From NCBI GenBank assembly GCA_029876055.1, contig CM056876.1, forward strand, positions 1,736,001 through 1,800,000: a DNA stretch of 64,000 nt, in the 5' to 3' direction. Under the pieces are notes generated by a model. It searched no databases and was not told where the DNA came from. It saw only the letters and a list, made by a program, of their open reading frames with translations. Shown one piece after another: positions 44,201 through 55,630 of the stretch (position 1 is its first letter; each line of letters starts with the position of its first letter). Origin of the DNA: Madurella fahalii (Eukaryota > Ascomycota > Sordariomycetes > Sordariales). The translations under genes were made by a program, and so were the position numbers.

Positions 44201-46404
44201 CGGTAAAGTTTTCTAGACCGGCCTAGGACTATAGAACTCCTGATAAGGAGATGATGGCTATTGTAGAAGCCTTTAAGTATTGGCGATACTACGTTGAAGG
44301 GAGTTGCTATGAAGTTACTGTGTTTTCGGATTATAATAACCTATAAAGGTTTATAAAGCAAAACCGATTGAACGGCCGACAGGCTAGATGGTATATGTAT
44401 TTGGTAGGATTTGATTTCACTATCAAGTATCAGCCTGGGAAGCGAAATCCGGCCGATAGCCCCTCGAGAAGACCAGATTACGAGGATAAAGAACGTTCTA
44501 ACAGACTCGAGTAGATGCCTACTTTTGAGAACAAAATTACTTGGGCAAACCGGATCAGAAAGCTGATTGTGGAAAGAGATAAGATTGCCTATTGCGTAGA
44601 AGAGAGTAAATTAGCTTGTACAAGAAACCCTGGCAAATCAGCTAGTACCCGGGTCGGAAAGACGACTGCGGAAGGGGTTAAGAGAGCCTACTGTGTACCA
44701 GAGAATGGCGAAGATGCTAGTGTATAGGACCCTGGTAAACTAGCTAGTTGGAAACCCGAAACAATGGGTTGTCCCTCAGAAGTTACTGTAGGATCGCTGA
44801 GTATTTACCTGCTAGGACTTCAGGATTATTAAGAAGCCGATTGGCTTGGATGGGAATAGATTGTTACTCGTTAATGTGCGAGAGAGTACGTTCGACTGGA
44901 AGCGGTTTATACTGCGGAACCGTCGAAATCTATAAGAGAATTGATTCTAGAGCTGTAAGCTATGGATCCGGTGACTCTGAAAATCAAGGAAAGGCTGGTG
45001 AGTCCAGCCCGAAACCAGAGAGTTTCGTCCGAATGGGCACTTGGATGCGAGTAAGAATTACTGTATTAAGGACGATTGTTCGTCCCGGTAGAGCAAGCTG
45101 TTAAGCAGGAGTTACTCCAGCTTTTTTATGACGATCCGTTGGTAGGTCATTTTGGTATCGAGAAGACTCTCGAACTGTTGTAAAGAAAATACTTCTGGTA
45201 TAGTATGACTAAAGATATTAAAGACTATTGTAGAACCTGCTATACCTGCTAAGTTAATAAGATAAGACGGTATAAGCTGTATGGATCGCTCGAATCGTTG
45301 CCGATTCCTATACGACCTTGGAGCGAAATCACTATGGACTTTATCGTGGGTTTTCCTGTGGTAAAGAGTCCCGATGGCTCCGAGAAGGACGTAATTCTAG
45401 TAGTTGTCGATCGGTATACAAAGATGAACCGATTCTTCCTAGTATCTACTACCATTACTAGCTAAGAATTAGCAGAGCTTGTTTATAAAGAGATTGAACT
45501 CAAGTATGGCCCTATTGATAGTTATGTTAGTGATCGAGGTTCTGTTTTTATATCACAGTTTTAAAGCGATTTGTGTTACCTGTAAAAGGTATATAAGCGG
45601 CTTTTAACTGCTTTTTATCTGTAAACCGACGGGCAAATGGAGCGAGCAAATCAAATACTTATTCAATACCTCCGTTACTTCGTATGCCAAAACCAAATTA
45701 CCTAGGCAAATCTCCTCCTAGAAGTAGAATTTGTTGTTAATAGTGCTGTCAATTCTATAATCAAGATAAGTCCTTTTAAAGTACTAATAGGTTATCAACC
45801 TCCGATTTCCCGCTGTATCGAGGGCGATATATAAGAGAGGAGGATACCTAGTACAATTGAAAGAATTAAAAAACTTGCTAAGCTGAGAAAACAGTTAGAA
45901 CAAAATTGGGCTGAAGCTATGGCAGTCCAGAAACGATATTACAACGAGAAGTATACGAAAAAGGAGTTTAAGAATAGAAGTTTAGTATTATTATTAACCC
46001 GGAATTTGAGATTTAAGTTACCGAGGAAATTGGTACCCAAGTTTATCAGTCTATTTCGTGTTCTAAACCGAGTCGGATCGCTAGCTTATCGTCTGGTACT
46101 CCCGGATAAGTACAATCGTTTATATGATGTATTTCCTATGTCAATGTTGGAACTGTGGTACAGCCGAAAAGGAGACGATTTGTCTGTGATACCGATGCTA
46201 GACCTTAAGGACAACGGAGAGTAGGAAGTTAAAGAGATTCGAGATGAGAGAAAATTCTAGGGTAAAACCTTCTTTTTGGTCAAATAGGTAGGCTGGCCCT
46301 CGGAGTATAATCAGTGGATATTAGAGGAGGATATAATAAATGTACCCAAGCTAGTATTATAATTCCGAAAAGTATATGAAAACCAGCGAAAGTGCAGGCA
46401 ATAA
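41237..46404 (+). pseudogene. gag-pol of element 1, disabled by stops
   Basis: Gag starts at ATG 41237 (MAPTMSTSRELGAES) and includes a zinc-knuckle-like segment near 42385-42420 (CFVC-type, with Tyr at the usual His). A protease-like DLDTG segment is near 42625. Reverse transcriptase is at 43030-43782 with FTKLDLKE and the active site YLDDILIF. RNase H follows at about 44080 (TDASDFAIGAVLL). Integrase is at about 45100-45560 with the CRTCYTC zinc Cys pair, the MDFIVGFP Asp and the SDRGS Asp. The end holds a chromodomain-like VGWPSEYNQWILEEDI (about 46290-46335). Stops are mostly TAG/TAA at positions where another copy has CAG or CAA. Confidence 0.88.
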
Positions 46405-46507
46405 GATGTTAATTAATGTCTACCTATATGAAGCTATGTCCCGGGGTATACTAGACGCCAACCCTAACCGAAATACCCTAGAAAAACCCCCGAAAATAAT
46501 ATGAACC

Positions 46508-47408
46508 TCAGAAAATTGAGGTCGGTACTAGCTCTAAGTTAGGAGCCACCTCCACCCAAACCTGCCAGGCCTCTATATCCTCTATATTAGCAGCGATCTC
46601 CTCCTTGACCTTCTTAAGAAAACGGCATTTAGTACCCGACCAACCTACAAAACAAATATCGCTAAGCGATAGACGAACGACAGACCGTACCTCCTAGGCG
46701 TATACCTCAGACTCGTACTATAAAAAGTTAGCGATAACTCAGTAGAAATATAGTGATTGAGACTAATATCGGCATTATAGCCGCGGTTCCGGCTAGGGCA
46801 GGACGACTACTACAGGCGGAGTTGGCTGTACAGTACGACTATAGAGCAATATGCTATATAAGCTTGCTGTTGAGATGTTAGTAATTTGTATATAAAGATA
46901 AGCGAGATAAATGTACTTACAGAAGACGGCTTAGTAGCGCCGGAAATGCCGAATTGGCGGCAATAAGCGGTCTCGGCGGCGTCGAAAGCCCTGACTAGAT
47001 CTTTAGCGGCGGCAGCGATCTTCTTACGGCTACGGCGAGATAGTGTAGAAACTTGAGGGCGATTACCCTCCTCGTCGAGCTCGCCCTCGGCGTCTTCTAT
47101 ACGATAATCGACAATAATGCGAGCCGTATCGATAAGGATTATAAGGTCGACGGAGTCGCCAACTATTCCGGTAGCGGCCTATAATCGTTAGCAAATCCCC
47201 TACTAATCCGCCGAAAATGCATATAACTTACCGGCGTATATAACTCTTTCTTTGCATTGTAATAGAAGTAACGTAAGGAGGTCGACTACTCGAAAGAACA
47301 GTCAATTGTAAGGACCTCGCCGGAGCGAGGGTTGGTGTTTTTAAACGCCGAGCGAATGCATTTTATATACAGCGTGACCTCGGCGGCGGAGGCAGCGAAA
47401 GCGTCTAT
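46508..47408 (-). pseudogene. Antisense gene of element 1 (extra gene between pol and 3' LTR)
   Basis: It spans 901 bp, the same as the copy at 54730. It ends tail-to-tail with pol, 103 bp apart, and starts 688 bp inside the 3' LTR. The initiator is ATA (47408-47406) and several stops are present. The GTAAGT donor and TGCTAACG branch site of intron 1 are retained. Its promoter region has a TATA box (47606-47613) and a CT-rich tract (about 47445-47500 as GA on the plus strand). Confidence 0.8.
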
Positions 47409-48095
47409 CGCGACAGAAAAGTAGCCGAAGCAATGACGAGAAGAGAGAGAGAGAGAGAGAGAGAGAGGAAGAGAGAGAGAGAAGGAGAGAGAGGCGAGGA
47501 CAGGTAGCGAGCTATATGCAGGAGCAGAGTGAAAAGCGAGCGAAACAATGCGTAGAAGAGAGCCTAAAGAAGAAAAGTTTTAGAAAAGGTAGGAGAGGAG
47601 AGGGGTATTTATACCCGAGAAGAAATAGCTAATGCATATCTATAAATTTGTAACTGTATATAAGCCTTACGATTAAGCAGTCGTATAATCTTTATATATT
47701 TTAAAGTTGCGAGGATAATATATAAGTTCGGATGGAAATCCAGACGATTTGGCCGTAATTCGGATCTCAGGCCCGAACCGGGAAAGTAGGACCTCGGAAC
47801 TGCGAATCCCACTACAGCCTAATAACCGGCCGAACTTTTCCTGAAAACCTCCCGACTATAAGACGACTTACTCCTTACCCTAAACTATCGTTTCTCCTTT
47901 CCTACTATACAGCTCGTTGGAGCGGATGGACTGTAAGGTCTACCGGTTCGACACTTATCTATTTACGTAGCTACGAACAGTACTCGACGTATACCTGATA
48001 TCTACCCGATGTTATCCTAAGTCTTACCCCCTAAGTTCAGACGATCCTCAGTAGTAAGGAACCTGAGGACAGGTTCTATAGAGGGGAGGATAATT

Positions 48096-48346
48096 TATAA
48101 TAAGAGTCTCTAGACGAAGGTCAGGAGGACCCGCCGAATGATACTGGATGATGTCACGATATAGGATAGATAAGAACCCCGTGAGGGAACTCTCTTACGC
48201 AGGGCACTTCTGATCTATAAGGATCAGTCTCTATGTAATTGATAGGAGGCTGTTCACCAAGATATCGCCCGCTGGTCCAGGTCTTTTCGGTATCAAGACA
48301 TCGTGGTCCATCTCCCTCAACGTGTTCCCAGAACAACCCCTTTATA
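48096..48346 (+). repeat. 3' LTR of element 1
   Basis: 251 bp, beginning TATAATAAGAG where the 5' LTR has TGTAACGAGAG. The visible differences from the 5' LTR are C/T and G/A changes. It is followed by the TTAGT target duplication. Confidence 0.92.
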
Positions 48347-48708
48347 TTAGTCTTAATTACTATATTTCTATTAAGTTATTGCTAACTTTTTGTAGTACGA
48401 GTCTGAGGTATATACCTAGGAGGTGCGGTCTGTCGCTTGTCTATCGCTTAGCGATATTAGTTTTGTAGGTTAGTCGGGTACTAAGTGCCGTTTTCTTAAG
48501 AAGGTTAAGGAGGAGATTACTGCTAATATAGAGGATATAGAGGCCTAGTAGGTTTGGGTAGAGGTAGCTCCTGACTTGGAGCTAGTACCGACCTCAATTT
48601 TCTAAGGTTTATATTGTTTTCGGGGGTTTTTCTAGGGTATTTCGGTTAGAGTTGGTGTCTAGTATACCCTGGGATATAGCTTTATATAGGTAGATATTAA
48701 TTAATACC

Positions 48709-49929
48709 TTATTGCCTACGCTTTTGCTGGTTTTTATATGCTTTTCGGAACTGTAATACCAGCTTGGGTATACTTGTTATATCCTCCTTTAATACCTACT
48801 AATTGTACTCCGAGGGCTAACCTGCCTATTTAACTAAAAAGAAGGTTTTACCCTGGAATTTTCTTTCATCTCGAATCTCTTTAACTTCCTACTCTCCGTT
48901 ATCCTCAAGGTCTAGCATCGGCATTACAGACAAATCGTCTCCTTTTTAGCTATACTACGGTTCCAACATTGATATAGGAAATATATTATATAAACGATCG
49001 TACTTATCTAGGAGTGCTAGACGATAAGCCAGCGATCCGACTCGATTTAGAATATAAAATAGACCGATAAACTTAGATACCAATTTCCTTAGTAACTTGA
49101 ATCTCAAATTCCAGGTTGATAACAATACTAAACTTCTATTCTTGAACTCCTTTTTCGTATATTTCTCGTTGTAATATCGTTTCTAGACTGCTATAGCTTT
49201 AGCCCAATTTTGTTCTAACTATTTTCTCAGCTTAGCAAGTTTTTCAATTCTTTTAATTGCATTGGGTATCCTCCTCTCTTATATATCGCCTTCGATGTAG
49301 TAGGAAATCGGAGGTTAATAACCTATTAGTACTTCAAAGGGACTTATCTTGATTATAGAATTAATAGTACTATTAATAACAAATTCTACTTCTAGGAGGA
49401 GATTTGCCTAGGTAATTTGGTTTTGGTATACGAAGTAACGGAGGTATTGAATAAGTATTTGATTTACTTATTCCGTTTACCCGTCAGTTTATAGGTGAAA
49501 AGTAGTCGAAAGCTGCTTATATATCTTTTATAGGTAATACAAATCGCTCTAAAACTATAATATAAAAACAGAACCTCGATTACTGACGCAACTATCAATA
49601 GGGCTATACTTGAGTTCAATCTCTTTATAAACAAGCTCTGCTAATTCTTAGCTAGTGATGGTAGTGGATACTGGGAAGAATCGGTTCATCTTCGTATACC
49701 GATCGACAACTACCAGAATTACGTCCTTCTCGGAGCTATCGGGACTCTTTACTATAGGAAAACCTATAATGAAGTCTATAGTAATTTCGCTCCAAGGTTA
49801 TATAGGAATCGGCAACGATTCGAACAATCTATACGGCTTATGCCGTCTTGTCTTATTGACTTAGTAGGTGTGGTAGGTTCTGTAGTAGTCTTTAACATCT
49901 TTAGTTATACTATACCAGAAGTATTTTCT
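48709..49929 (-). pseudogene. 3' part of pol of element 0
   Basis: On the minus strand the chromodomain-like end, the linker and the catalytic part of integrase can be followed with many stops. It stops at 49929 where element 2 has inserted; the matching sequence without the insertion is seen in element 3 near 56960. Confidence 0.8.
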
Positions 49930-50180
49930 TGTAACGAGAGTCTCCAGACGAAGGTCAGGAGGACCCGCCGAATGATGCTGGATGATATCACGATACAGGA
50001 TAGATAAGAACCCCGTGAGGGAACTCTCTCACGCAGGGCACTTCTGATCTGCAAGGATTAGTCTCTGTGTAATTGATAGGAGGCTGTTTACCAAGATATC
50101 GCCCGCTGGTCCAGGTCTTTTCGGTATCAAGACATCGTGGTCTATCTCCCTCAACGTGTTCCCAGAACAACCCCTTTACA
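49930..50180 (+). repeat. 5' LTR of element 2
   Basis: 251 bp, TGTAACGAGA to CCCTTTACA, like the 5' LTR of element 1. Confidence 0.92.
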
Positions 50181-50212
50181 ATTCTGATCCTTCTGTTCTA
50201 CCGTTGGCCGAG

Positions 50213-53200
50213 ATGGCACCTACGATGAGTACCTCCCGTGAGCTGGGAGCAGAGTCGAGTCCAGGGGAAAACACCCCCCAATTACCTACAAATCCTGTAC
50301 GCCTTCATCGGTCGGAATCACCAGGATTTCGACCTCGCATATCTTCGTATACCCTTTCGGACTCCCGGGTTCCGCGTCAAGCTCCTTACCATGATAACCT
50401 GTTAGAATCAACCCGTCTTCGGATACAGCAACTGGAAGCGCTGAAACAACTGCGAGAACAAGAAGAGGGTTTGCTTCGGAAGCTAGGTATCTCATTAGGC
50501 GAATCCTCACCGAAACGCAGGCGATATCATTCTCCTTCAACAGGTTCTAGTGACCATAATAAGGACCGAAAGGCGATTAAGGTAAAGCATTTGATTCAGT
50601 TCCCTGACAACACTACCCATTGACGCCGTTTAGAATAGCTCTAAGATCTACAGCGAGCATTTATAGGAGACCCGAAACGGTTCAAAACGGGTATAAACCG
50701 GATCCTTTTCGCCTTAGATCAAATGAAAGAACGTCTTCGCAATCGATAGTACAGTCATTGCAACAATCTTCCGACAGATGTACGACAAGAGGCCGAAAAC
50801 GACTGGAAAACATTTGAAGATTAGATACTGAACTATATTCGAGATCTTACAGATCAAGAATCTACTATTATAAAGCAGCTTAATAATACTAAGTAACGAG
50901 AAAACCAGTCTCCCTTGGACTTTTATTAGTACTTGGAATCCCTTGAGGTCCAATTCCCGAAGTAGGACGAAAAGGCTCGTACTCTCACCTTTTATACGAA
51001 GCTTTTGTCTGCAATTAGCAACTATATCGACTTATATGTCTATAACAAGCTAGAGACTCGGGAAGAGATAGTCAAACTCGCTACTTAAATTTGGTATAGT
51101 TTCTAGTACCGAAAACCTCAGGAAGCCCCTAAGTATTCGTCCCGAAATTCTTCTTACTCTTCTCCTTCATCGCGTTCTTCCCTAACCTATAAATCGTTAT
51201 TTTATCCTTGAAGAGCGTTATTATCCCGTTATTACCAACAAAACGTATAATCAACGATACTATATATAAAACCTGATGATCACTCTACGTCAACTCCATT
51301 TCATTTCAATTAGCTGAACCCTATAGACAGTCAGGGAAACCCTTTAACTTGTTTTGTTTGTAGTAGTAACACCTATTTCGCTAACGACTGCCTATAAAAA
51401 GGAGTATTAGTGAATAAAGCCACTAGGTACCCTAGTCGCCGAGGTAGGGGATCGCGCCCAAATCGGCAGGGAAACGGCAGATACCAGCGGATATAAACCC
51501 CGATTACGTCGGTGAAGACGATGTACTAGGGGTTCCAGTCAAAGAACGAATGTATACTTCTGTAACCTTGTTGAACTATGCCCCTCAATCCATTATAGTC
51601 GATCTCGATACTGGAACAGAGATTAATGTTGTTAGTCTGGAGTTCATAAAGCAGAGGAAACTCCGATAGATCGGGATGCAATTACCCTATATTCGGTTTA
51701 TAGACTATTATATTATTAAAGCATTTGGTATTTATAAAGTTCCTTTAGAACTAACAGACTACTAAGGAATTACCTAAAGAATATACATTTCTTATACTGC
51801 TATTAATTACCCCCTTGTTATAAACGATTCCCCTATTCTTCTTAGGATACTAAGTTTAATATCCTATAAGATCTTGTTATATCTAGAAGGGAATTTATAG
51901 TAGTTTATAACGGAATCGGAGTGTATTCGGATTGAAAACCTAAAGAAATTTTTAAAAACATATCGAAGAGAAGCTTGTATTTACTCCTTGATGCAGTACC
52001 TAGATGTACCGGAGGCGCTTTTTCCGGAGGAAGAAGAGGAGAATACCCCCCGAAAACCTGAAGACATCCCTCCTAAAATCTCAGACTTTATAGATATTAT
52101 GAACTCTAGTAATGCAGATATTCTATCTTCTTTTAAAAGTACTGATTATACTATTGATCTACTTCCTAATACTGTTCCTCCTATTGGACCTCTTTACCCT
52201 CTATTACGATATGAACTTTCGATTTTAGAGGAATATCTGTGCGAAAACCTGATGAAAGGCCGTATTTGTCTATCCCAGAGTTCAGCTGCAAGTCCTGTCT
52301 TGTTTATCCTAAAGAAAGATAGTACTCTACGCTTATATATAGATTACCGCGGACTCAACCGGATAACGGTTAAGAATCGGTATCTTTTACTGTTAATCTC
52401 AGAACTCTTGGACCGAGCATCCAGAGTAAAGTATTTCACGAAGTTGGACCTGAAAGAGGTATACTACCGGATTCGCATCCGAGAAGGAGACGAATAGAAG
52501 ACGGCTTTCCGTACCCGATACGGTCTGTTTGAGTATCTTGTTATGCCTTTTGGCCTGATAAATGCTCCTACGACCTTCCAAAGTTATATTCAGACTGCTT
52601 TAGGCGGGCTACTGGACGATTGTTATATGTATTATTTGGATAACATTTTAATTTTCTCCCTAGACCGGGAAACCTATACGACTCACCTCCGACGAGTCCT
52701 GGATCGCCTAAGATAAATATAGTTATACTGCAAGCCCAGTAAATGTTTATTTTATTAAGATAAGGTGGAATTTCTAGGTTATGTTTTAACTCCCGAAGGT
52801 ATCGGTATGGATTCGGTATAAATTTAGACTGTTTAAGATTAGCCTGAACTATAGTCCTATCGAGATATCCAAGTTTTCTTAGGATTTTGCAATTTTTACT
52901 GTCGATTTATTCGAGGTTATTCGGAGATTGTATTACCGTTGAGTAATTTGCTAAAGGGGTTATAGAACGGACGAAAACCGGGAACCCTCCGGTTAGAGGC
53001 CGAAGAGTGTGCGGTATTCGCGCGGCTTAAGAGAGTATTTTAAGATACACTAGTTTTGTATTATTTCGACCCCGAACTCCCTGTTATTATTGAGATAGAT
53101 GCCTCTGACTTTGCAATAGGAGCTGTCCTGTTACATTCTGGTCGGCGAAGTTTTCTGGACCGGCCTAGGACTATGGAACTCCTGATAAGGAGATAATGGC

Positions 53201-53790
53201 TATTGTAGAAGCCTTCAAGCATTGGCGACATTACGTTGAAGGGAGTTGCTATAAAGTCATTGTGTTTTCGGATTACAATAACCTATAAAGGTTCATGAAG
53301 TAAAACCGATTGAACGGCTGACAGGCTAGATAGTGTATATATCTGGCAGGATTTGATTTCACTATCAAGCATCAGCCTGGGAAGCGAAATCCAGCCGATA
53401 GCCCTTCGAGAAGACCAGATTACGAGGACAAAGAACGTCCTGACAGACTCGAGTAGATACCTACTTTTGAGAGCAAAATTGCTCGGGCAAACCGGATTAG
53501 AAAGCTGATCGCAGAAAGAAATAAGATTGCCTATTACATAGAAGAGAGTAAATTAGCTTGTATAAGAAACCCTGGTAAATCAGCTAGTACCCGGGTTGGA
53601 AAGACGACCGCGGAAGGGGTTAAGAGAGCCTACTATGTACCAGAAAATGGCGAAGATGCTAGTATACAGGACCCTAGTAAATTAGCTAGTTGGAAACCCG
53701 AAATAATGGGTTGTCCCTTAGAAGTTACTATGGGATCGCTGAGTGTTTACCTACCAGGACCTCAGGATTACTAAGAAGCCAATTAGCTTG
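50213..53790 (+). pseudogene. gag-pol of element 2, disabled and truncated
   Basis: Gag begins at ATG 50213 and stays open for about 137 codons, further than in element 1, including QQLEALKQLREQEEGLL where element 1 has TAG and TAA. Reverse transcriptase starts near 51988 and is broken within a few hundred codons; RNase H reads near 53090. A stretch of about 25 bp found in element 1 RNase H is missing near 53136. The copy ends at the element 3 insertion. Confidence 0.85.
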
Positions 53791-54042
53791 TGTAAAGGGG
53801 GTTGTTCTGGGAATACGTTGAGGGAGATAGACCACGATGTCTTAATACCGAAAAGACCTGGACCAGCAGGCGATATCTTGGTGAACAGCCTCCTATCAAT
53901 TATACAGAGACTGATCCTTGTGGATCAGAAGTGCCCCGTATAAGAGAGTTCCCTTATAGGGTTCTTATCTATCCTATATCGTGATATCATCTAGTATTAT
54001 TCGGCAGGTCCTCCTGACCTTCGTCTAGAGACTCTCGTTATA
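53791..54042 (-). repeat. 3' LTR of element 3
   Basis: 252 bp, TGTAAAGGGG to CGTTATA on the plus strand, followed by the complement of the polypurine tract (TCCTCTCCTC). Confidence 0.9.
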
Positions 54043-54524
54043 AATTATCCTCTCCTCTATAGAACCTGTCCTCAGGTTCCTTACTGCTGAGGATCGTCTG
54101 AACTTAGGGGGTAAGACTTGGGATAACATTAGATGGATATCAGGTATACGTCGAGTGCTATTCGTAGCTGTGTAAATAGATAAGTGTCGAACCGGTGGAC
54201 CTTATAGTCTATCCGCTCTAACGAGCTATATGGTAGGAAAGGAGAAACGATGGTTTGGGGTGAGGAGTAAGTTGTTTTATAGTCGGGAGGTTTTCGGGAA
54301 AAGTTCGGCCGGTTGTCGGGCTGTAGTAGGATTCGCGGTTCTAAGGTCCTACTTTCCTGGTTCGGGCCTGAGATCCGAATTACAGCCGAATCGTCTAGAT
54401 TTCTATCCGAACTTATATATTGTCCTCGTAACTTTAAAATGCGTGAAGATTATACAACTGCTTAATCGTAAGGCTTGTGTACAGTTGCAAATTTGCAGAC
54501 GTGTATTAGCCGTTTCTCCTCGGG

Positions 54525-54700
54525 TATAAATACCCCTCTCCTCTCCTACCTTTTCTAAAACTTTTCTTCTTTAGGCTCTCTTCTATGTGTTGTTTCGCTC
54601 GCTTTTCGCTCTACTCCTATGCGTAGCTCGCTGCCCGTCCTCGCCTCTCTCTCCCTCTCTCTCTCTCTTCCTCTCTCTCTCTCTCTTTCTCTCTCTTCTT
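54525..54700 (+). promoter_or_regulatory. Promoter of the antisense gene in element 3
   Basis: TATAAATA (54525-54532) lies in GGGTATAAATACCC. It is followed about 110 bp later by a long CT-rich tract (54643-54700) and then the ATG at 54730. This is the usual layout of a fungal Pol II promoter. The TATA box and CT tract are present at matching places in the other two copies. Confidence 0.65.
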
Positions 54701-54729
54701 GTTATCGCTTTAGCTACTTTTCTGTTGCG

Positions 54730-55630
54730 ATGGACGCTTTCGCCGCCTCTGCCGCCGAGGTTACGCCGTGTATGAAATGCATTCGCTCGGCGTTTAAAAA
54801 TACTAACTTTCGCTCCGGCGAGGTCCTTACGATTGACTGTTCTTTCGAGTAGTCGACCTCCTTGCGTTGCTCCTATTGTAATGTAAAGAAAGAGTTGTGT
54901 ATGCCGGTAAGTTGTATGCATTTTCGGCGGATTGGCGGGGGATTTGCTAACGATTGTAGGCTGCTGCTGGAATGGTTGGCGACTCTGTCGACCTTATGAT
55001 CCTTATCGACATGGCTTGCGCTATCGTCGATTATCGTGTGGAGGACGCTGAGGGCGAGTTCGACGAGGAGGGTAATTGCCTTTAAGTTTCTGTGCTATCT
55101 CGCTATAGCTGCAAGAAGATCGCTGCTGCCGTTAAAGATCTGGTTGGGGCTTTCGATACCGCCGAGACCGCTTATCGCCGCTAATTCGGTATTTCCGGTG
55201 CTACTAAGCTGTCTTCTGTAAGTGTATTTGTCTTACTTGTCTTCGTGTGCAAATCGCTGATATCTCGACAGCAAGTTTACGTGGTATATTGCTTTATGGT
55301 CGCGTTATACAGCTAACTCCGCTTGTAGTAGTCGTCCTGCTCTGGCCGGAACTGCGGCTGTAATGCCGATGTCAGTCTCAATTACTATGTTTCTACTGAA
55401 TTATTACTGACTTTTTGTAGTACGAGTCTAAGGTATGTGCCTAGGAGGTGCGGTCTGTCGTTCGTCTGTTGCTTGGTGACATTGGTTTTGTGGGTTGGTC
55501 GGGTGCTAAGCGCCGTTTCCTTAAGAAGGTTAAGGAGGAGATTGCTGCTAATGTGGAGGATGCAGAGGCCTGGTAGGTTTGGATAGAGGTAGCTCCTGAC
55601 TTGGAGCTGGTGCCGACCTTAATTTTCTGA
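54730..55630 (+). pseudogene. Antisense three-exon gene of the chromovirus, best-preserved copy
   Basis: Exons 54730-54906, 54960-55217 and 55421-55630 are 59, 86 and 70 codons, all phase 0. Intron 1 is 53 nt with GTAAGT, TGCTAACG and TGTAG; intron 2 is 203 nt with GTAAGT and TTTTTGTAG. The start MDAFAASAAEVTPCMKCIRS leads to a second pair LRCSYCNVKKELC, a CxxC...CxxC arrangement that could bind zinc. Exon 2 is acidic then basic (DAEGEFDEEGNC, RYSCKKIAAAVKDL). Exon 3 has RRFLKKVKEEIAANVEDAEAW. Five TAG/TAA codons interrupt it, all explainable as CAG, CAA or TGG changed by C-to-T or G-to-A. This copy alone keeps the ATG. It lies antisense to gag-pol, between the pol end and the 3' LTR. I do not recognise the family. 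Confidence 0.75.

Larger units (their letters stand above)
40954..48346 (+). mobile_element. Element 1: complete Ty3/Gypsy chromovirus with antisense gene
   Basis: A 7393-bp element flanked by a perfect 5-bp target duplication TTAGT (40949-40953 and 48347-48351). Order: 5' LTR, gag, protease, RT, RNase H, integrase, chromodomain-like end, then an antisense gene, polypurine tract (GAGGGGAGGA, 48081-48090) and 3' LTR. The two LTRs differ in the bases I compared only by transitions. All frames are broken by stops, so the copy is dead. Confidence 0.92.
40308..48605 (+). pseudogene. Antisense gene of element 0, interrupted by element 1
   Basis: This is the same gene as the 54730-55630 copy. Exon 1, intron 1 and exon 2 occupy 40308 to about 40800. 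Intron 2 is broken at 40953 by element 1 and resumes at 48352, with exon 3 ending at 48605. The start codon is ATA instead of ATG (a G-to-A change), and TAG/TAA codons interrupt the frame. The intron 1 donor GTAAGT and branch sequence TGCTAACG are still intact. Its TATA box is at 40113-40120. Confidence 0.75.
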
